This document shows, in pieces, positions 17,337 through 25,289 of a DNA stretch of 64,000 bases. A program made the translations under genes and the position numbers. The notes beneath the pieces are model-generated. The model had not been told where the DNA came from. It did not search any database and saw only the letters and a list, made by a program, of their open reading frames with translations. Within the stretch, counting starts at the first letter, position 1. Every line of letters starts with the position of its first letter. The stretch is from positions 2,250,501 to 2,314,500 of the forward strand of contig NZ_AP018712.1 of NCBI RefSeq assembly GCF_014701195.1, written 5' to 3'. This DNA is from Tepiditoga spiralis (GTDB lineage Bacteria > Thermotogota > Thermotogae > Petrotogales > Petrotogaceae).

Positions 17337-19808
17337 ATGAGTCCAAAAAAAGAAAAAAAAATAAAAAAATCAAAAAAGGATAAAAAAGAAAATTTAGATA
17401 AAAAAAAGAAATTATCTTTTGACTTTATAAAAAAAATAAAACTTTATTTAAACAGATTAAAATTTAAATTAACAAGAAAAAATATAATTATAATGTCAAT
17501 TGGTTTAATTTTTGTTATTGGGTTAATAATAGGTATAAATTATTTAAATTCAATGGTAAAACAAAAAGAACAAGCACACCAAAAAATACTTTCACAAGAT
17601 TTGAAGGTTATCATACCAGATGGTGCTTTTCCTTCAAAAAAAACTTTTGATATTGTAGAACTTTCAAAAGATTCCATCGAATATCAAAATTTAGTTTCTA
17701 TGGCAAATTTTACTGGAAAAATTTATTATGTAAAACCATCTGATGGTAAAGAAGAATCTTCATTGAAACCTATAATAGTTCGTTATAAAATTCCAAAAAA
17801 ACTATATTTTGGGGATAATTATACAAATTTTTCATTGGCTTATGCTAACGATGATGATCCACCTATAATATCTGAATTTTCAGGATGTAGAATAGTGAAA
17901 GATGGAAATGATTATTATATTGAAGCTGAAACATTTCACTTATCTAAGATTGGATTAATTCAAAAATCTCCAAAAGAAGCTTCTTATGGATTAAGGACAT
18001 TAGTTGAAAAACCACCTTCAATAAAAAATGATATAATTTTAGTGGGTGGATCTGATCTAAATTTTTCTGGATATTTATCTAACACAAAAACCGCTACAGA
18101 TCCCTATGGTAAAAATCTTTGGAGTGTTTTATTTCCAGATAGAACTATATGGAAATATAATTATCCAATGGTTGAAACAAAGAGTAAGCTTTATTATGAT
18201 TCTTTTTTAGCTTTTTTAATGAGAACAGGTCAAAATAGTTATATAGAATTTGAAGCAAAAAGATTGGCGCAAGAATTAAAACGTCTTCCTAATAGAACAT
18301 TTGATATAATAGCTCATGGTGTAGGCGGATTAATTGCTAGAATGGCTATTGAATCTGATCCAGATATTAAAAATGTTCAAAATATTGTATTAATTTCTAC
18401 TCCAAATAAAGGAACTAATATAGCAAACCCTTTGTTTTTTAATGTACTTTATGGAAAAAATATATCAGATTTAAGTAAAACATTTGGAATAAATGAAAGA
18501 ACAATGGTATCAATTGAACATAATGTAAATTTTTATATTGAACAAATAAATAGTTATTATAAAGAAATAATGCCTAATTCATATGTTTTGAAAAAATTAG
18601 ATTCTTTTGGATTAAGAAAAGATATACACTATATGGCTATTGCCGGTAGTGTTACAGGATTAAATGAAAGTATAAAAGGATCTATTTTAGAAAGATTTTA
18701 TCCAGAATTTTTACATGGAGATGGAATAGTTACAATAGATAGTGCATTGAATGACAAATTTGAAAAAAATCTATTATTCAAAAAAAGTTTTTTTGAAATT
18801 TATACCGATCCTAAAATTTTAGATTCCATAAAATTATTTTTGAATTCAAAAGTAGATAAGATAGTTATAAAGCCTTTTGAAAATGATAATTTCATTGAAA
18901 CTTATAAAGAAAAAGAATTAGCAGAAAAAAAAGAGTTGGCTAAATCTTATAATTTTTTTAAGGTTCCTAACTCTTATTCGGAAAAAACATTTATATTAAA
19001 AAATAATGACTATGGAGTCCTAAAAGAAGATTATATAAAAATACAAAAATTAAAAAATAAGCTTTTCCTTGAAACGCCTAATGGTGTATACAATGACAAA
19101 TTTGAAAAAATTTTAAATGTTAAAGTGCTTGGTGGAATAATTTACAATGGAAGATATTTTATTTCTGCACCGGATGGAATTTATGCAACAGATGAAACTG
19201 GTGGAGTTTTTGTAAAAGTATCAAATTCATTAATTACTTCAAATGAAGCATATTATCTTCCTAATAATGGGTTAATAACAGTATTTAATGAAGATATGTA
19301 TTCTTCTGTTTACTTAGATAATTCTTTGATATCTAACAAATTTTTATTTAAAAAAATAAAAATTATAGACAAAGATGTATATTTTGTTTTTAACAATAAA
19401 ATTTCAATTATTAATAATGGAAAGCTTTTAACAGTTTTAAATAAGGAGGATTTAATAAACAAAGGATTAAACAATTTTGGAGACTTTATTGACTTTGTAC
19501 CCTATAAAAAACAATTATTTATTTTAACTTCTGATTATAAATTAATAATGTATGACACAGAATACTTTAAAACTCAAATTATAGGTAATCAAGATATAGG
19601 ACGTCTTTCTTTATTTTTAAATAATGATACTTTATTAGTTTTTGGAAAAACAACATTAACAAAGATAAATTTAAAAGATAGAATTTTTAATGGTGATTAT
19701 CAAAAATTTAAGAATGAAATTGAAGATGTATACTTTGATAATAAAACTTTTTATTTTATAACTAAAACATTGAGAGGTAATTTATTGTGGGATGGAAAAA
19801 TAAATTAG
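17337..19808 (+). CDS. Membrane-anchored lipase-like protein with lost catalytic residues
   Basis: An ~823-residue protein. A very basic cytoplasmic tail is followed by one transmembrane segment (about 52-70), a beta domain with ZU5-like features (IPDGAFPSKKTFDI ... FTGKIYYVKPSDG ... RYKIPKKLYFGDN, key parts), an alpha/beta-hydrolase region and a C-terminal beta-propeller-like region. The nucleophile elbow that should read GHSxGG reads AHGVGG (326-331), so the serine is glycine; the aspartate remains (HGDG, D462), but the histidine expected near SFFEIYTDP is missing. The ATG at 17337 has AGGTG 6 nt upstream; a GTG at 17328 overlaps that site. A binding or scaffold role outside the membrane is likely. 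Confidence 0.75.
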   Translation: MSPKKEKKIKKSKKDKKENLDKKKKLSFDFIKKIKLYLNRLKFKLTRKNIIIMSIGLIFVIGLIIGINYLNSMVKQKEQAHQKILSQDLKVIIPDGAFPSKKTFDIVELSKDSIEYQNLVSMANFTGKIYYVKPSDGKEESSLKPIIVRYKIPKKLYFGDNYTNFSLAYANDDDPPIISEFSGCRIVKDGNDYYIEAETFHLSKIGLIQKSPKEASYGLRTLVEKPPSIKNDIILVGGSDLNFSGYLSNTKTATDPYGKNLWSVLFPDRTIWKYNYPMVETKSKLYYDSFLAFLMRTGQNSYIEFEAKRLAQELKRLPNRTFDIIAHGVGGLIARMAIESDPDIKNVQNIVLISTPNKGTNIANPLFFNVLYGKNISDLSKTFGINERTMVSIEHNVNFYIEQINSYYKEIMPNSYVLKKLDSFGLRKDIHYMAIAGSVTGLNESIKGSILERFYPEFLHGDGIVTIDSALNDKFEKNLLFKKSFFEIYTDPKILDSIKLFLNSKVDKIVIKPFENDNFIETYKEKELAEKKELAKSYNFFKVPNSYSEKTFILKNNDYGVLKEDYIKIQKLKNKLFLETPNGVYNDKFEKILNVKVLGGIIYNGRYFISAPDGIYATDETGGVFVKVSNSLITSNEAYYLPNNGLITVFNEDMYSSVYLDNSLISNKFLFKKIKIIDKDVYFVFNNKISIINNGKLLTVLNKEDLINKGLNNFGDFIDFVPYKKQLFILTSDYKLIMYDTEYFKTQIIGNQDIGRLSLFLNNDTLLVFGKTTLTKINLKDRIFNGDYQKFKNEIEDVYFDNKTFYFITKTLRGNLLWDGKIN

Positions 19809-21004
19809 TATTATTTTTAATCATTATTTTATTTGTAATTTCATTTGGAAATTATCAGACCGCCTATAACTATTATTTATCTGGAATAAAAGCTTATAGA
19901 GCAGGCTCTTATAAGATGTCTGAAACGCTTTTAGAAAAAGCGTTGTCAATTTCTTCTAAAATAGAACAAGATATTCCAGAAATAAAATTATATATTGGAA
20001 TAGATGCTTTTCATAATGAAGAATATGAAAAAGCAAAGATATACTTATCACAATTTCCAGATAATGCTTTAGCATTAGAAATTTTAAAAAATATAAAAGA
20101 AAATAATTTAACTGAAAAATTAAATTTTGATTCTTTTAAATTAGATAAATCTCAACCAACCCCACAGAGTACAGATACAAAAAAAGAAAAATTTAATTTT
20201 GTAAGTTTTATAATGATTACTTTAATAGTATTTCTTTTATCAGCACTCTCAGGTTTTTTAGTTTTTTTTGTAATAAAAAAATTTGGATTTATGAATTCAA
20301 CAGTTGAAGTATTATCTAACAATGAAAATGAAGATAATAACTTTCAAAATATTAAAAATATTTCAATTGAAGAAGTTATAAATTTAAAACTTGATAATGT
20401 TGAAAATATATGGAATAAATCTAAGGCTTTAAAAAAATTATTGAATGAAGTTGAAGGAAATCCACAACAAAATCTTGAAAATGACGAAGATATAGAAAAT
20501 ATGGATAAAAATATTTCTCAAAATTTAGAAGAAACAACTAATACAAAAGAATTATCTTCTAAGATAGATGAAAGTTTAAAAGATGCTAATATTGATGAAC
20601 TTGAAAATTTGTTAGATGAACTTGAAGGAAATATTGAAAACAAAGAAGAAGTTCCAGAAATAGATAATTCTACAGATTTATTATCAGAAAATGTAGAAGA
20701 AGATGATGATGAAGAAAGAGAAAAATTTTTGAAAGAAAAACAAGAAGTTGAAGAAAAATTAAAAACAGTAGAAACTGCTATTGAACCAGATAAAACAATG
20801 AAGAAAAATTATGAAAGCTTCTTAAAAGAAGAAACTTCTGAATTTGAAAAAGAAGCTTATTTAGCAAATGGATTTAATTCAATAGTTGAAGATATAGAAA
20901 AAGATAATACAAATAATGGTTCAAAAGTTTATTCAAAAATTCAACTTGAAAAGATGTTTAAAACATTATTTTTTGAATTAAATAATGAAGAAAATATTTT
21001 ATAA
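19787..21004 (+). CDS. TPR-type membrane protein with acidic cytoplasmic tail
   Basis: A 405-residue protein of unknown family. The N-terminus is a signal anchor (LVLFLIIILFVISF), followed by tetratricopeptide-like helices (NYYLSGIKAYRAGSYKMSETLLEKAL, KLYIGIDAFHNEEYEKAKIYL, key parts), a second transmembrane segment at about 143-167, and a ~235-residue strongly acidic, probably coiled tail. It starts at a GTG inside the end of the lipase-like gene (22-nt overlap) behind AGAGGT, so the two are translationally coupled and their products may form a complex. No enzyme motif is seen. Confidence 0.7.
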   Translation: MGWKNKLVLFLIIILFVISFGNYQTAYNYYLSGIKAYRAGSYKMSETLLEKALSISSKIEQDIPEIKLYIGIDAFHNEEYEKAKIYLSQFPDNALALEILKNIKENNLTEKLNFDSFKLDKSQPTPQSTDTKKEKFNFVSFIMITLIVFLLSALSGFLVFFVIKKFGFMNSTVEVLSNNENEDNNFQNIKNISIEEVINLKLDNVENIWNKSKALKKLLNEVEGNPQQNLENDEDIENMDKNISQNLEETTNTKELSSKIDESLKDANIDELENLLDELEGNIENKEEVPEIDNSTDLLSENVEEDDDEEREKFLKEKQEVEEKLKTVETAIEPDKTMKKNYESFLKEETSEFEKEAYLANGFNSIVEDIEKDNTNNGSKVYSKIQLEKMFKTLFFELNNEENIL

Positions 21005-21013
21005 AATATTAAT

Positions 21014-21018
21014 GGAGG
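21014..21018 (+). promoter_or_regulatory. Ribosome binding site that places the lgt start at a non-AUG codon
   Basis: GGAGG followed by TG is the strongest site in this gap. Eight nt downstream is ATA (21027) and five nt downstream is ATT (21024). The same GGAGG-8 nt-start geometry is seen at arsR and cadA with ATG. Confidence 0.75.
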
Positions 21019-21026
21019 TGTGAATT

Positions 21027-21905
21027 ATATTTAAAGATAAGTTTTACTTTAAAATATTTATAACTATTATTTCAATTTTTTTATTTATTTCAATATTTAT
21101 TCTTCCAAAAAGTTTTTCTGGAGAATGGTATTTTAATCCAATTTTATTTAAATTTGGAGTTTTAGAAACAAGGTGGTATGGTTTATTAATTGCCATTGCA
21201 GTTATGCTTGCAGTATCTATTGCAGAAAAGCAAGCTAAAAAAGAAAAAATTTTAGAAAATGATTTTTTTGGAGCTATTATTTTTGGAATTATTTTTGGAA
21301 TTATTGGTGCAAGACTTTATTATGTTACTTTTAATTGGAATTATTTTTCTCAATATCCAACTGAAATAATAAAAACTTGGCATGGTGGTATGGCTATTCA
21401 TGGTGGCGTTTTGGGATCTATTTTAGCTGCTTATATATATACAAAACGAAAAAAATGTTCTATGAAATTTTTACAATCATTAGATCTTTTTACATTTGTG
21501 CTTCCGCTTGCTCAAGCAATTGGAAGATGGGGAAACTTTATGAATCATGAAGCTTATGGTGGACCAACTGAGTTGCCTTGGAAGATGTTTATTGCATTAA
21601 AAGATAGAATGCCTGGATATGAATCTTACTCTTACTTTCATCCAACATTTTTATATGAATCTATTTTAGACTTATCTATATTTTTGTTTTTATTGTATTA
21701 TATTAGGAATAAAAGAAATAGTTTTGGTGAAGTAACTGCTCTTTATTTAATTTTATATTCAATAGGAAGAGGTTTTATAGAAACTTTAAGAACTGATAGT
21801 TTAATGATATTTGGAATGAAAACTGCTGTTTTAATAAGTTTTATACTTTCAATAATTGGAATTGTTATGTTTATATATATAAAAAAAAAGGAGAATAAAA
21901 AATGA
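21027..21905 (+). CDS. lgt: Prolipoprotein diacylglyceryl transferase, non-canonical start
   Basis: Transfers diacylglycerol from phosphatidylglycerol to the lipobox cysteine of prolipoproteins; a multi-pass membrane enzyme. HGGMAIHGGVLGSILAAY and GRWGNFMNHEAYGG are the Lgt signatures, and the final segment IGRGFIETLRTDSL is conserved. Homology begins well upstream of the first ATG (21204): FNPILFKFGVLETRWYGLLI is a typical Lgt N-terminal region. Between the in-frame TGA at 21021 and that ATG there is no ATG, GTG, TTG or CTG. I place the start at ATA 21027 (8 nt after GGAGG); ATT 21024 is the alternative. The stop overlaps the next gene (ATGA). Confidence 0.9.
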   Translation: MFKDKFYFKIFITIISIFLFISIFILPKSFSGEWYFNPILFKFGVLETRWYGLLIAIAVMLAVSIAEKQAKKEKILENDFFGAIIFGIIFGIIGARLYYVTFNWNYFSQYPTEIIKTWHGGMAIHGGVLGSILAAYIYTKRKKCSMKFLQSLDLFTFVLPLAQAIGRWGNFMNHEAYGGPTELPWKMFIALKDRMPGYESYSYFHPTFLYESILDLSIFLFLLYYIRNKRNSFGEVTALYLILYSIGRGFIETLRTDSLMIFGMKTAVLISFILSIIGIVMFIYIKKKENKK

Positions 21906-22414
21906 ATATTGCACTTGTACAATATAAATCAAAAAAAGATTTTTATGAAAATAATGTTACATTAGAAAATTTTATAGATATATTAAGTGATATGAATATT
22001 CAAATATTAATTTTGTCTGGAAATTTTTCGGGAAATATAAACAAAGAAGAGTTTGAAGACTTAAAAGAAGTTTTATCTGCTATTTCAGAGTATAATGATA
22101 TAACAATAATCGGTACAATAAAATTAAATGGGACATTAAAAACATTGATACAAGTACCTTACAATGAATTAACTGTTTTAGAAAAAACTAATTATGAATT
22201 AACTATGAATAAAAAAGTATTGAATATAATAAATCCCAACATAAAAATTGATGAACATATAAAAGAAGATAAAATAAACATAATATCAACAGTAATTTTA
22301 AATGAAGAGTTTAATAATACAATTATAGCTTTACCAGAAAATAGTAAAATAAATATAAATAATTCTCAAAAAACAGGTGGAAATCTTGAAGGATATATTG
22401 TTTTTAAAGTTTAG
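21902..22414 (+). CDS. Degenerate nitrilase-superfamily-like protein (uncertain)
   Basis: A 170-residue protein whose start, MNIALVQYKSKKDFYENNVT, and the following ILILSGNFSGNI ... VLSAISEYNDITIIGTI resemble the first half of carbon-nitrogen hydrolases (MKIALAQ ... VVFPE ... A). The catalytic glutamate position reads N (SGNFSG), the protein has no cysteine at all, and it is about 100 residues shorter than an active nitrilase. If the kinship is real it is a pseudoenzyme. The start overlaps the lgt stop (ATGA) and the end overlaps the peptidase gene, so it belongs to the envelope operon. The family call is weak. Confidence 0.5.
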   Translation: MNIALVQYKSKKDFYENNVTLENFIDILSDMNIQILILSGNFSGNINKEEFEDLKEVLSAISEYNDITIIGTIKLNGTLKTLIQVPYNELTVLEKTNYELTMNKKVLNIINPNIKIDEHIKEDKINIISTVILNEEFNNTIIALPENSKININNSQKTGGNLEGYIVFKV

Positions 22415-23192
22415 ATTATTATTTATTATAATATTTATACTAATTTTTTTTCCAATTACTATTATTGTTTCAGATAAAGATAGCATTAAATTATATTCTA
22501 CAGGTATAAACTTAATTGTGTTAAATACAAAAGATACTTTTAAGAGCAATACGTTCTTTTTTTATAAAAAAATACCTTATTTTAATTATGCAATTATAAA
22601 CTTTAAAAATTCATTTTTAAGATTTTCAAATGAAAAATTTTTAATTCAAAAACAATCTAAATATAATTCTGCATATGTCTATTTTAATAAAAAATTTTAT
22701 AAATATAAAAATTTTTATTCAGATAAAAAATGGATATTAAGTACCGTTGATAGTATATCTAATATTTTAAAAAAACTTTCTATTCCAACACAAAATTTGT
22801 TTTTTGTGTATACTGAAAACAGGTCATTTCATATAAATCCTAATGTTATGTTTGTAAATTCTAAAAAAGATATCGCTCATGAATATTCACATTATTATTT
22901 TGGCAATTTAATAGAACATAGTTCAAAAGATACTTGGCATGAAATACTATGTGAAACAAATTCTCTATTATACTTAAAAAGAAATAATATGGAAGAGTAT
23001 TTGAATGAAGCTAATTTAAAAACTATTGGATATTACAAATTTCCATATGGGAAAAATATTTTAGAATTTATAAAACGTTTTAATTATAACTTTGATAAAA
23101 TTATTGACTTTGAAAGTTTTTTAACAAAAAATTTTAAAAAGTTAAATGATAAAAAATTTAATTCCATACTTAAAAAGGAGGAATTCAAATGA
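22386..23192 (+). CDS. Membrane-anchored M1-like (gluzincin) metallopeptidase
   Basis: A ~268-residue protein with an N-terminal transmembrane anchor ([20 protein letters not shown]) and an external domain holding [11 protein letters not shown], which matches the M1 aminopeptidase signature HExxHxWFGNxV. A glutamate follows within 17 to 21 residues (TWHEILCE), close to the HEXXH-x18-E spacing of gluzincins. The domain is much shorter than a full M1 enzyme. I chose TTG 22386 because AGGTG lies 6 nt upstream; GTG 22377 and TTG 22398 are alternatives. It overlaps the genes on both sides, indicating coupled translation. Confidence 0.7.
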   Translation: MKDILFLKFRLLFIIIFILIFFPITIIVSDKDSIKLYSTGINLIVLNTKDTFKSNTFFFYKKIPYFNYAIINFKNSFLRFSNEKFLIQKQSKYNSAYVYFNKKFYKYKNFYSDKKWILSTVDSISNILKKLSIPTQNLFFVYTENRSFHINPNVMFVNSKKDIAHEYSHYYFGNLIEHSSKDTWHEILCETNSLLYLKRNNMEEYLNEANLKTIGYYKFPYGKNILEFIKRFNYNFDKIIDFESFLTKNFKKLNDKKFNSILKKEEFK

Positions 23193-23872
23193 AATTAACT
23201 TATTTAGGTCATTCTGTACTTTTAATAGAAGGGAGTATAAATGCTATTATAGATCCTTTTATTACAGGAAATCCTCAATGCACTGTATCTTTAGATTCAA
23301 TAAAAAAGCTTGATTATATATTTGTAACTCACGGTCATGGAGATCATTTTGGAGATACAATTGAACTTGCAAAAAAAACGGGAGCTACTGTGGTATGTAA
23401 TTATGAAATTGGATTATATTTACAAATGAATGGAGTTGAAAATATCCATTCAATGCATATTGGAGGATCAAAATCATTTGAATTTGGTAGTGTAAAATTA
23501 ATTAATGCACTTCATGGTTCTTCAATATTTGATGGAAAAAATATTATTTATGCTGGAAATCCTTGTGGTTTTTTACTTGAAATAGATAATAAAAAAATAT
23601 ATCATGCAGGTGATACAGGATTAACTTTAGATATGAAATTATTAGAAAAATATTCAATTGATGTTGCTTTTCTTCCAATTGGAGGTAATTATGTAATGGA
23701 TATTGAAGATGCAGCTACAGCTGCTTTTTTTATAAAACCAAAGTTAGTTGTCCCAATTCATTATAATACGTGGTCAATAATAAATGCAGATGCTAATCTT
23801 TTTAAATCAAAAGTAGAATCTTTAAAAATTAACTGTAAGATAATGTCCCCTTCTACATATATGGAAGTGTGA
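23189..23872 (+). CDS. UPF0173 metal-dependent hydrolase (metallo-beta-lactamase fold)
   Basis: A 227-residue metallo-beta-lactamase-fold protein of the UPF0173 type. The start [15 protein letters not shown], the metal motif [10 protein letters not shown] (HxHxDH), the middle aspartate in YHAGDTGL and the final histidine in VVPIHYNTW are all present. The physiological substrate of the family is not known to me. GGAGG precedes the ATG, which overlaps the upstream stop by 4 nt. Unlike its neighbours it keeps all metal ligands and should be active. Confidence 0.9.
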   Translation: MKLTYLGHSVLLIEGSINAIIDPFITGNPQCTVSLDSIKKLDYIFVTHGHGDHFGDTIELAKKTGATVVCNYEIGLYLQMNGVENIHSMHIGGSKSFEFGSVKLINALHGSSIFDGKNIIYAGNPCGFLLEIDNKKIYHAGDTGLTLDMKLLEKYSIDVAFLPIGGNYVMDIEDAATAAFFIKPKLVVPIHYNTWSIINADANLFKSKVESLKINCKIMSPSTYMEV

Positions 23873-23876
23873 TATA

Positions 23877-25043
23877 ATGAAAAAAATACCTATACTACTT
23901 TTAATATTATTTTTGTATTCAAATGTTTTTTCATATAAATATATTTTTTTGTTTATTGCCGATGGGCTGGGAACAAATCATATTAATTTAGCAAATATTT
24001 ATTCTGAATATAAATATAAAAAAACATTAAATATGGAAAAATTAAATAATTTATCTTTAATGACATCTTATAATAAAGTAATGGATACATCGGCTGTTAT
24101 GACTTCTATAATGAGTTTTAATCAAACAAATAATGGAAATATAAATATTGATTATAATGGAAATAATATATTCCCAATAACTTATTATTTGAAAGATTCT
24201 GGATATAAAATAGCTTTGATAACTACAAAAAAATTAACTTCTGCTTCTCCAGCTAGTGCATATGCACACTCTACATTTAATAATAACAAAAATATTTCTA
24301 ATCAATTATTAAATAGTAATATAGATTTATTAATTGGTGGTGGAAGAGTCGATCTTCCAAATTCAATAAATAATTTTGAATATAAACTACACATTCCAAA
24401 TACTCCTTCTTTAAAACCAGAATTAATAGTTACTTCTTACTCAGATATGCCATATTTTATTGATAAAAGAAAATCTATGAACGTTATGCTAAATTATGCA
24501 TTAAAAAAATTTAACAATAATAAATTTTTTATTTTAATAGATTCTTCTAAAATAGCAAATGCTTCAATAGCACATGATACTTATGCAATGATAAATGAAT
24601 TAATAGATTTTGACAATTCAATAAGTTCCGCTATAGAGTTTTCAAAAAAACATATAAAAGATACCTTAATTATTGTTTGTGGTAGCCATGAAGCTGGTGG
24701 ATTGAGTTTAGGCGATGGTTTTATAAATATAAAAAACATTGATATTCAAAAGTATTCTTATGAAAAGATATATAAAATAATGAAAGATTCTAAAAATTTT
24801 TATGAATTTTCAAAAAAATTCTCTTTTCCAATAGATTTAAAGAAGGAATATGATTTATCTAAAAATTCTACTACTTATTTAAATCCATTAACAAAAAAAG
24901 TTTTAAATTATGTAAATAAAATTTCTGGAATTAAATGGAGTACTTATGGATATACTGTTAATTATGTTCCTGTTTTTTCTAATTATAATTATAAAAATAT
25001 AATAAAAAGTACAGAATTACTTTGGATTTTATATTCATTTTAA
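23877..25043 (+). CDS. Alkaline phosphatase homologue with degraded metal sites
   Basis: An exported 388-residue protein with a signal peptide (about 1-19) and alkaline phosphatase architecture: FIADGLGTNH (D29), the nucleophile region VMDTSAVMTS (S72), TSASPASAYAH and CGSHEAGGLSLGD. Compared with the E. coli enzyme from memory, the metal ligands are eroded: the E322 position is D222, D327 is A227, H331 is I231, D369 is S270 (H271 kept), and H412 is Y359 in TYGYTV. Only the first aspartate, the serine and one histidine survive. Zinc-dependent catalysis is unlikely. It is the last gene of the envelope cluster, 4 nt after the UPF0173 gene. Confidence 0.8.
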   Translation: MKKIPILLLILFLYSNVFSYKYIFLFIADGLGTNHINLANIYSEYKYKKTLNMEKLNNLSLMTSYNKVMDTSAVMTSIMSFNQTNNGNINIDYNGNNIFPITYYLKDSGYKIALITTKKLTSASPASAYAHSTFNNNKNISNQLLNSNIDLLIGGGRVDLPNSINNFEYKLHIPNTPSLKPELIVTSYSDMPYFIDKRKSMNVMLNYALKKFNNNKFFILIDSSKIANASIAHDTYAMINELIDFDNSISSAIEFSKKHIKDTLIIVCGSHEAGGLSLGDGFINIKNIDIQKYSYEKIYKIMKDSKNFYEFSKKFSFPIDLKKEYDLSKNSTTYLNPLTKKVLNYVNKISGIKWSTYGYTVNYVPVFSNYNYKNIIKSTELLWILYSF

Positions 25044-25060
25044 TTTAATTAAGAAAAAAA

Positions 25061-25150
25061 TTCAAGAATATGAAATTTTTTTCATTAACTGCAAATATTC
25101 TGTAATTTTTTTCATTAACCAGATGTAAAAGAGATATTTCATATTTTGAA
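25061..25150. repeat. Inverted repeat enclosing a 30-nt-period direct repeat
   Basis: Arms TTCAAGAATATGAAAT (25061-25076) and ATTTCATATTTTGAA (25136-25150) are complementary except for one missing base. Between or overlapping them, AATTTTTTTCATTAAC occurs twice, at 25074-25089 and 25104-25119, exactly 30 nt apart. The right arm runs into the -35 box of the small RNA promoter. It could be a regulator site, a miniature element or a terminator of the upstream operon. Confidence 0.6.
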
Positions 25151-25173
25151 AAAAAAATTAACTATTGTATAAT
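25146..25173 (+). promoter_or_regulatory. Strong promoter of the candidate small RNA
   Basis: TTGAAA (25146-25151), a 16-nt spacer and a consensus TATAAT (25168-25173). Transcription would start near 25180, immediately before the first stem of the predicted RNA. Confidence 0.75.
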
Positions 25174-25179
25174 GGCTTT

Positions 25180-25289
25180 GCAGGTCATCCAAAGAAGGTA
25201 CCCTCCCTCCTAAAGTGATCTGTCCCCGGAAATTTTTACAGATTTGAGATATCAAATTTGTTTAAAAAAGCCCTTATGGGCTTTTTTTT
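25180..25289 (+). ncRNA. Candidate small RNA with C-rich anti-Shine-Dalgarno loop
   Basis: A transcript from the promoter at 25146 would be about 110 nt long and ends in an intrinsic terminator. Near its 5' end CAGGTCA (25181-25187) pairs with TGATCTG (25216-25222) and encloses CCCTCCCTCCT (25201-25211), which is complementary to AGGAGG-type ribosome binding sites. Downstream, ATCTGT/ACAGAT and AGATTTGA/TCAAATTT are mutually exclusive stems. No open frame with a start codon is seen. I do not recognise SRP RNA, 6S RNA, tmRNA or any riboswitch core in it. A leader of the downstream gene is the alternative. Confidence 0.6.
25264..25289 (+). terminator. Intrinsic terminator of the candidate small RNA
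   Basis: AAAAAAGCCC-TTAT-GGGCTTTTTT with a T run to 25289; a clear Rho-independent terminator 67 nt before the next gene. Confidence 0.9.

Noticed and set aside
25180-25289. SRP RNA, 6S RNA, T-box, preQ1 or other known riboswitch identity for the candidate RNA
   Set aside because: The conserved cores I know (for example the GGAAGG-type SRP tetraloop context or the T-box AGGGTGG motif) are absent; only fragments such as GGTACC match by chance.
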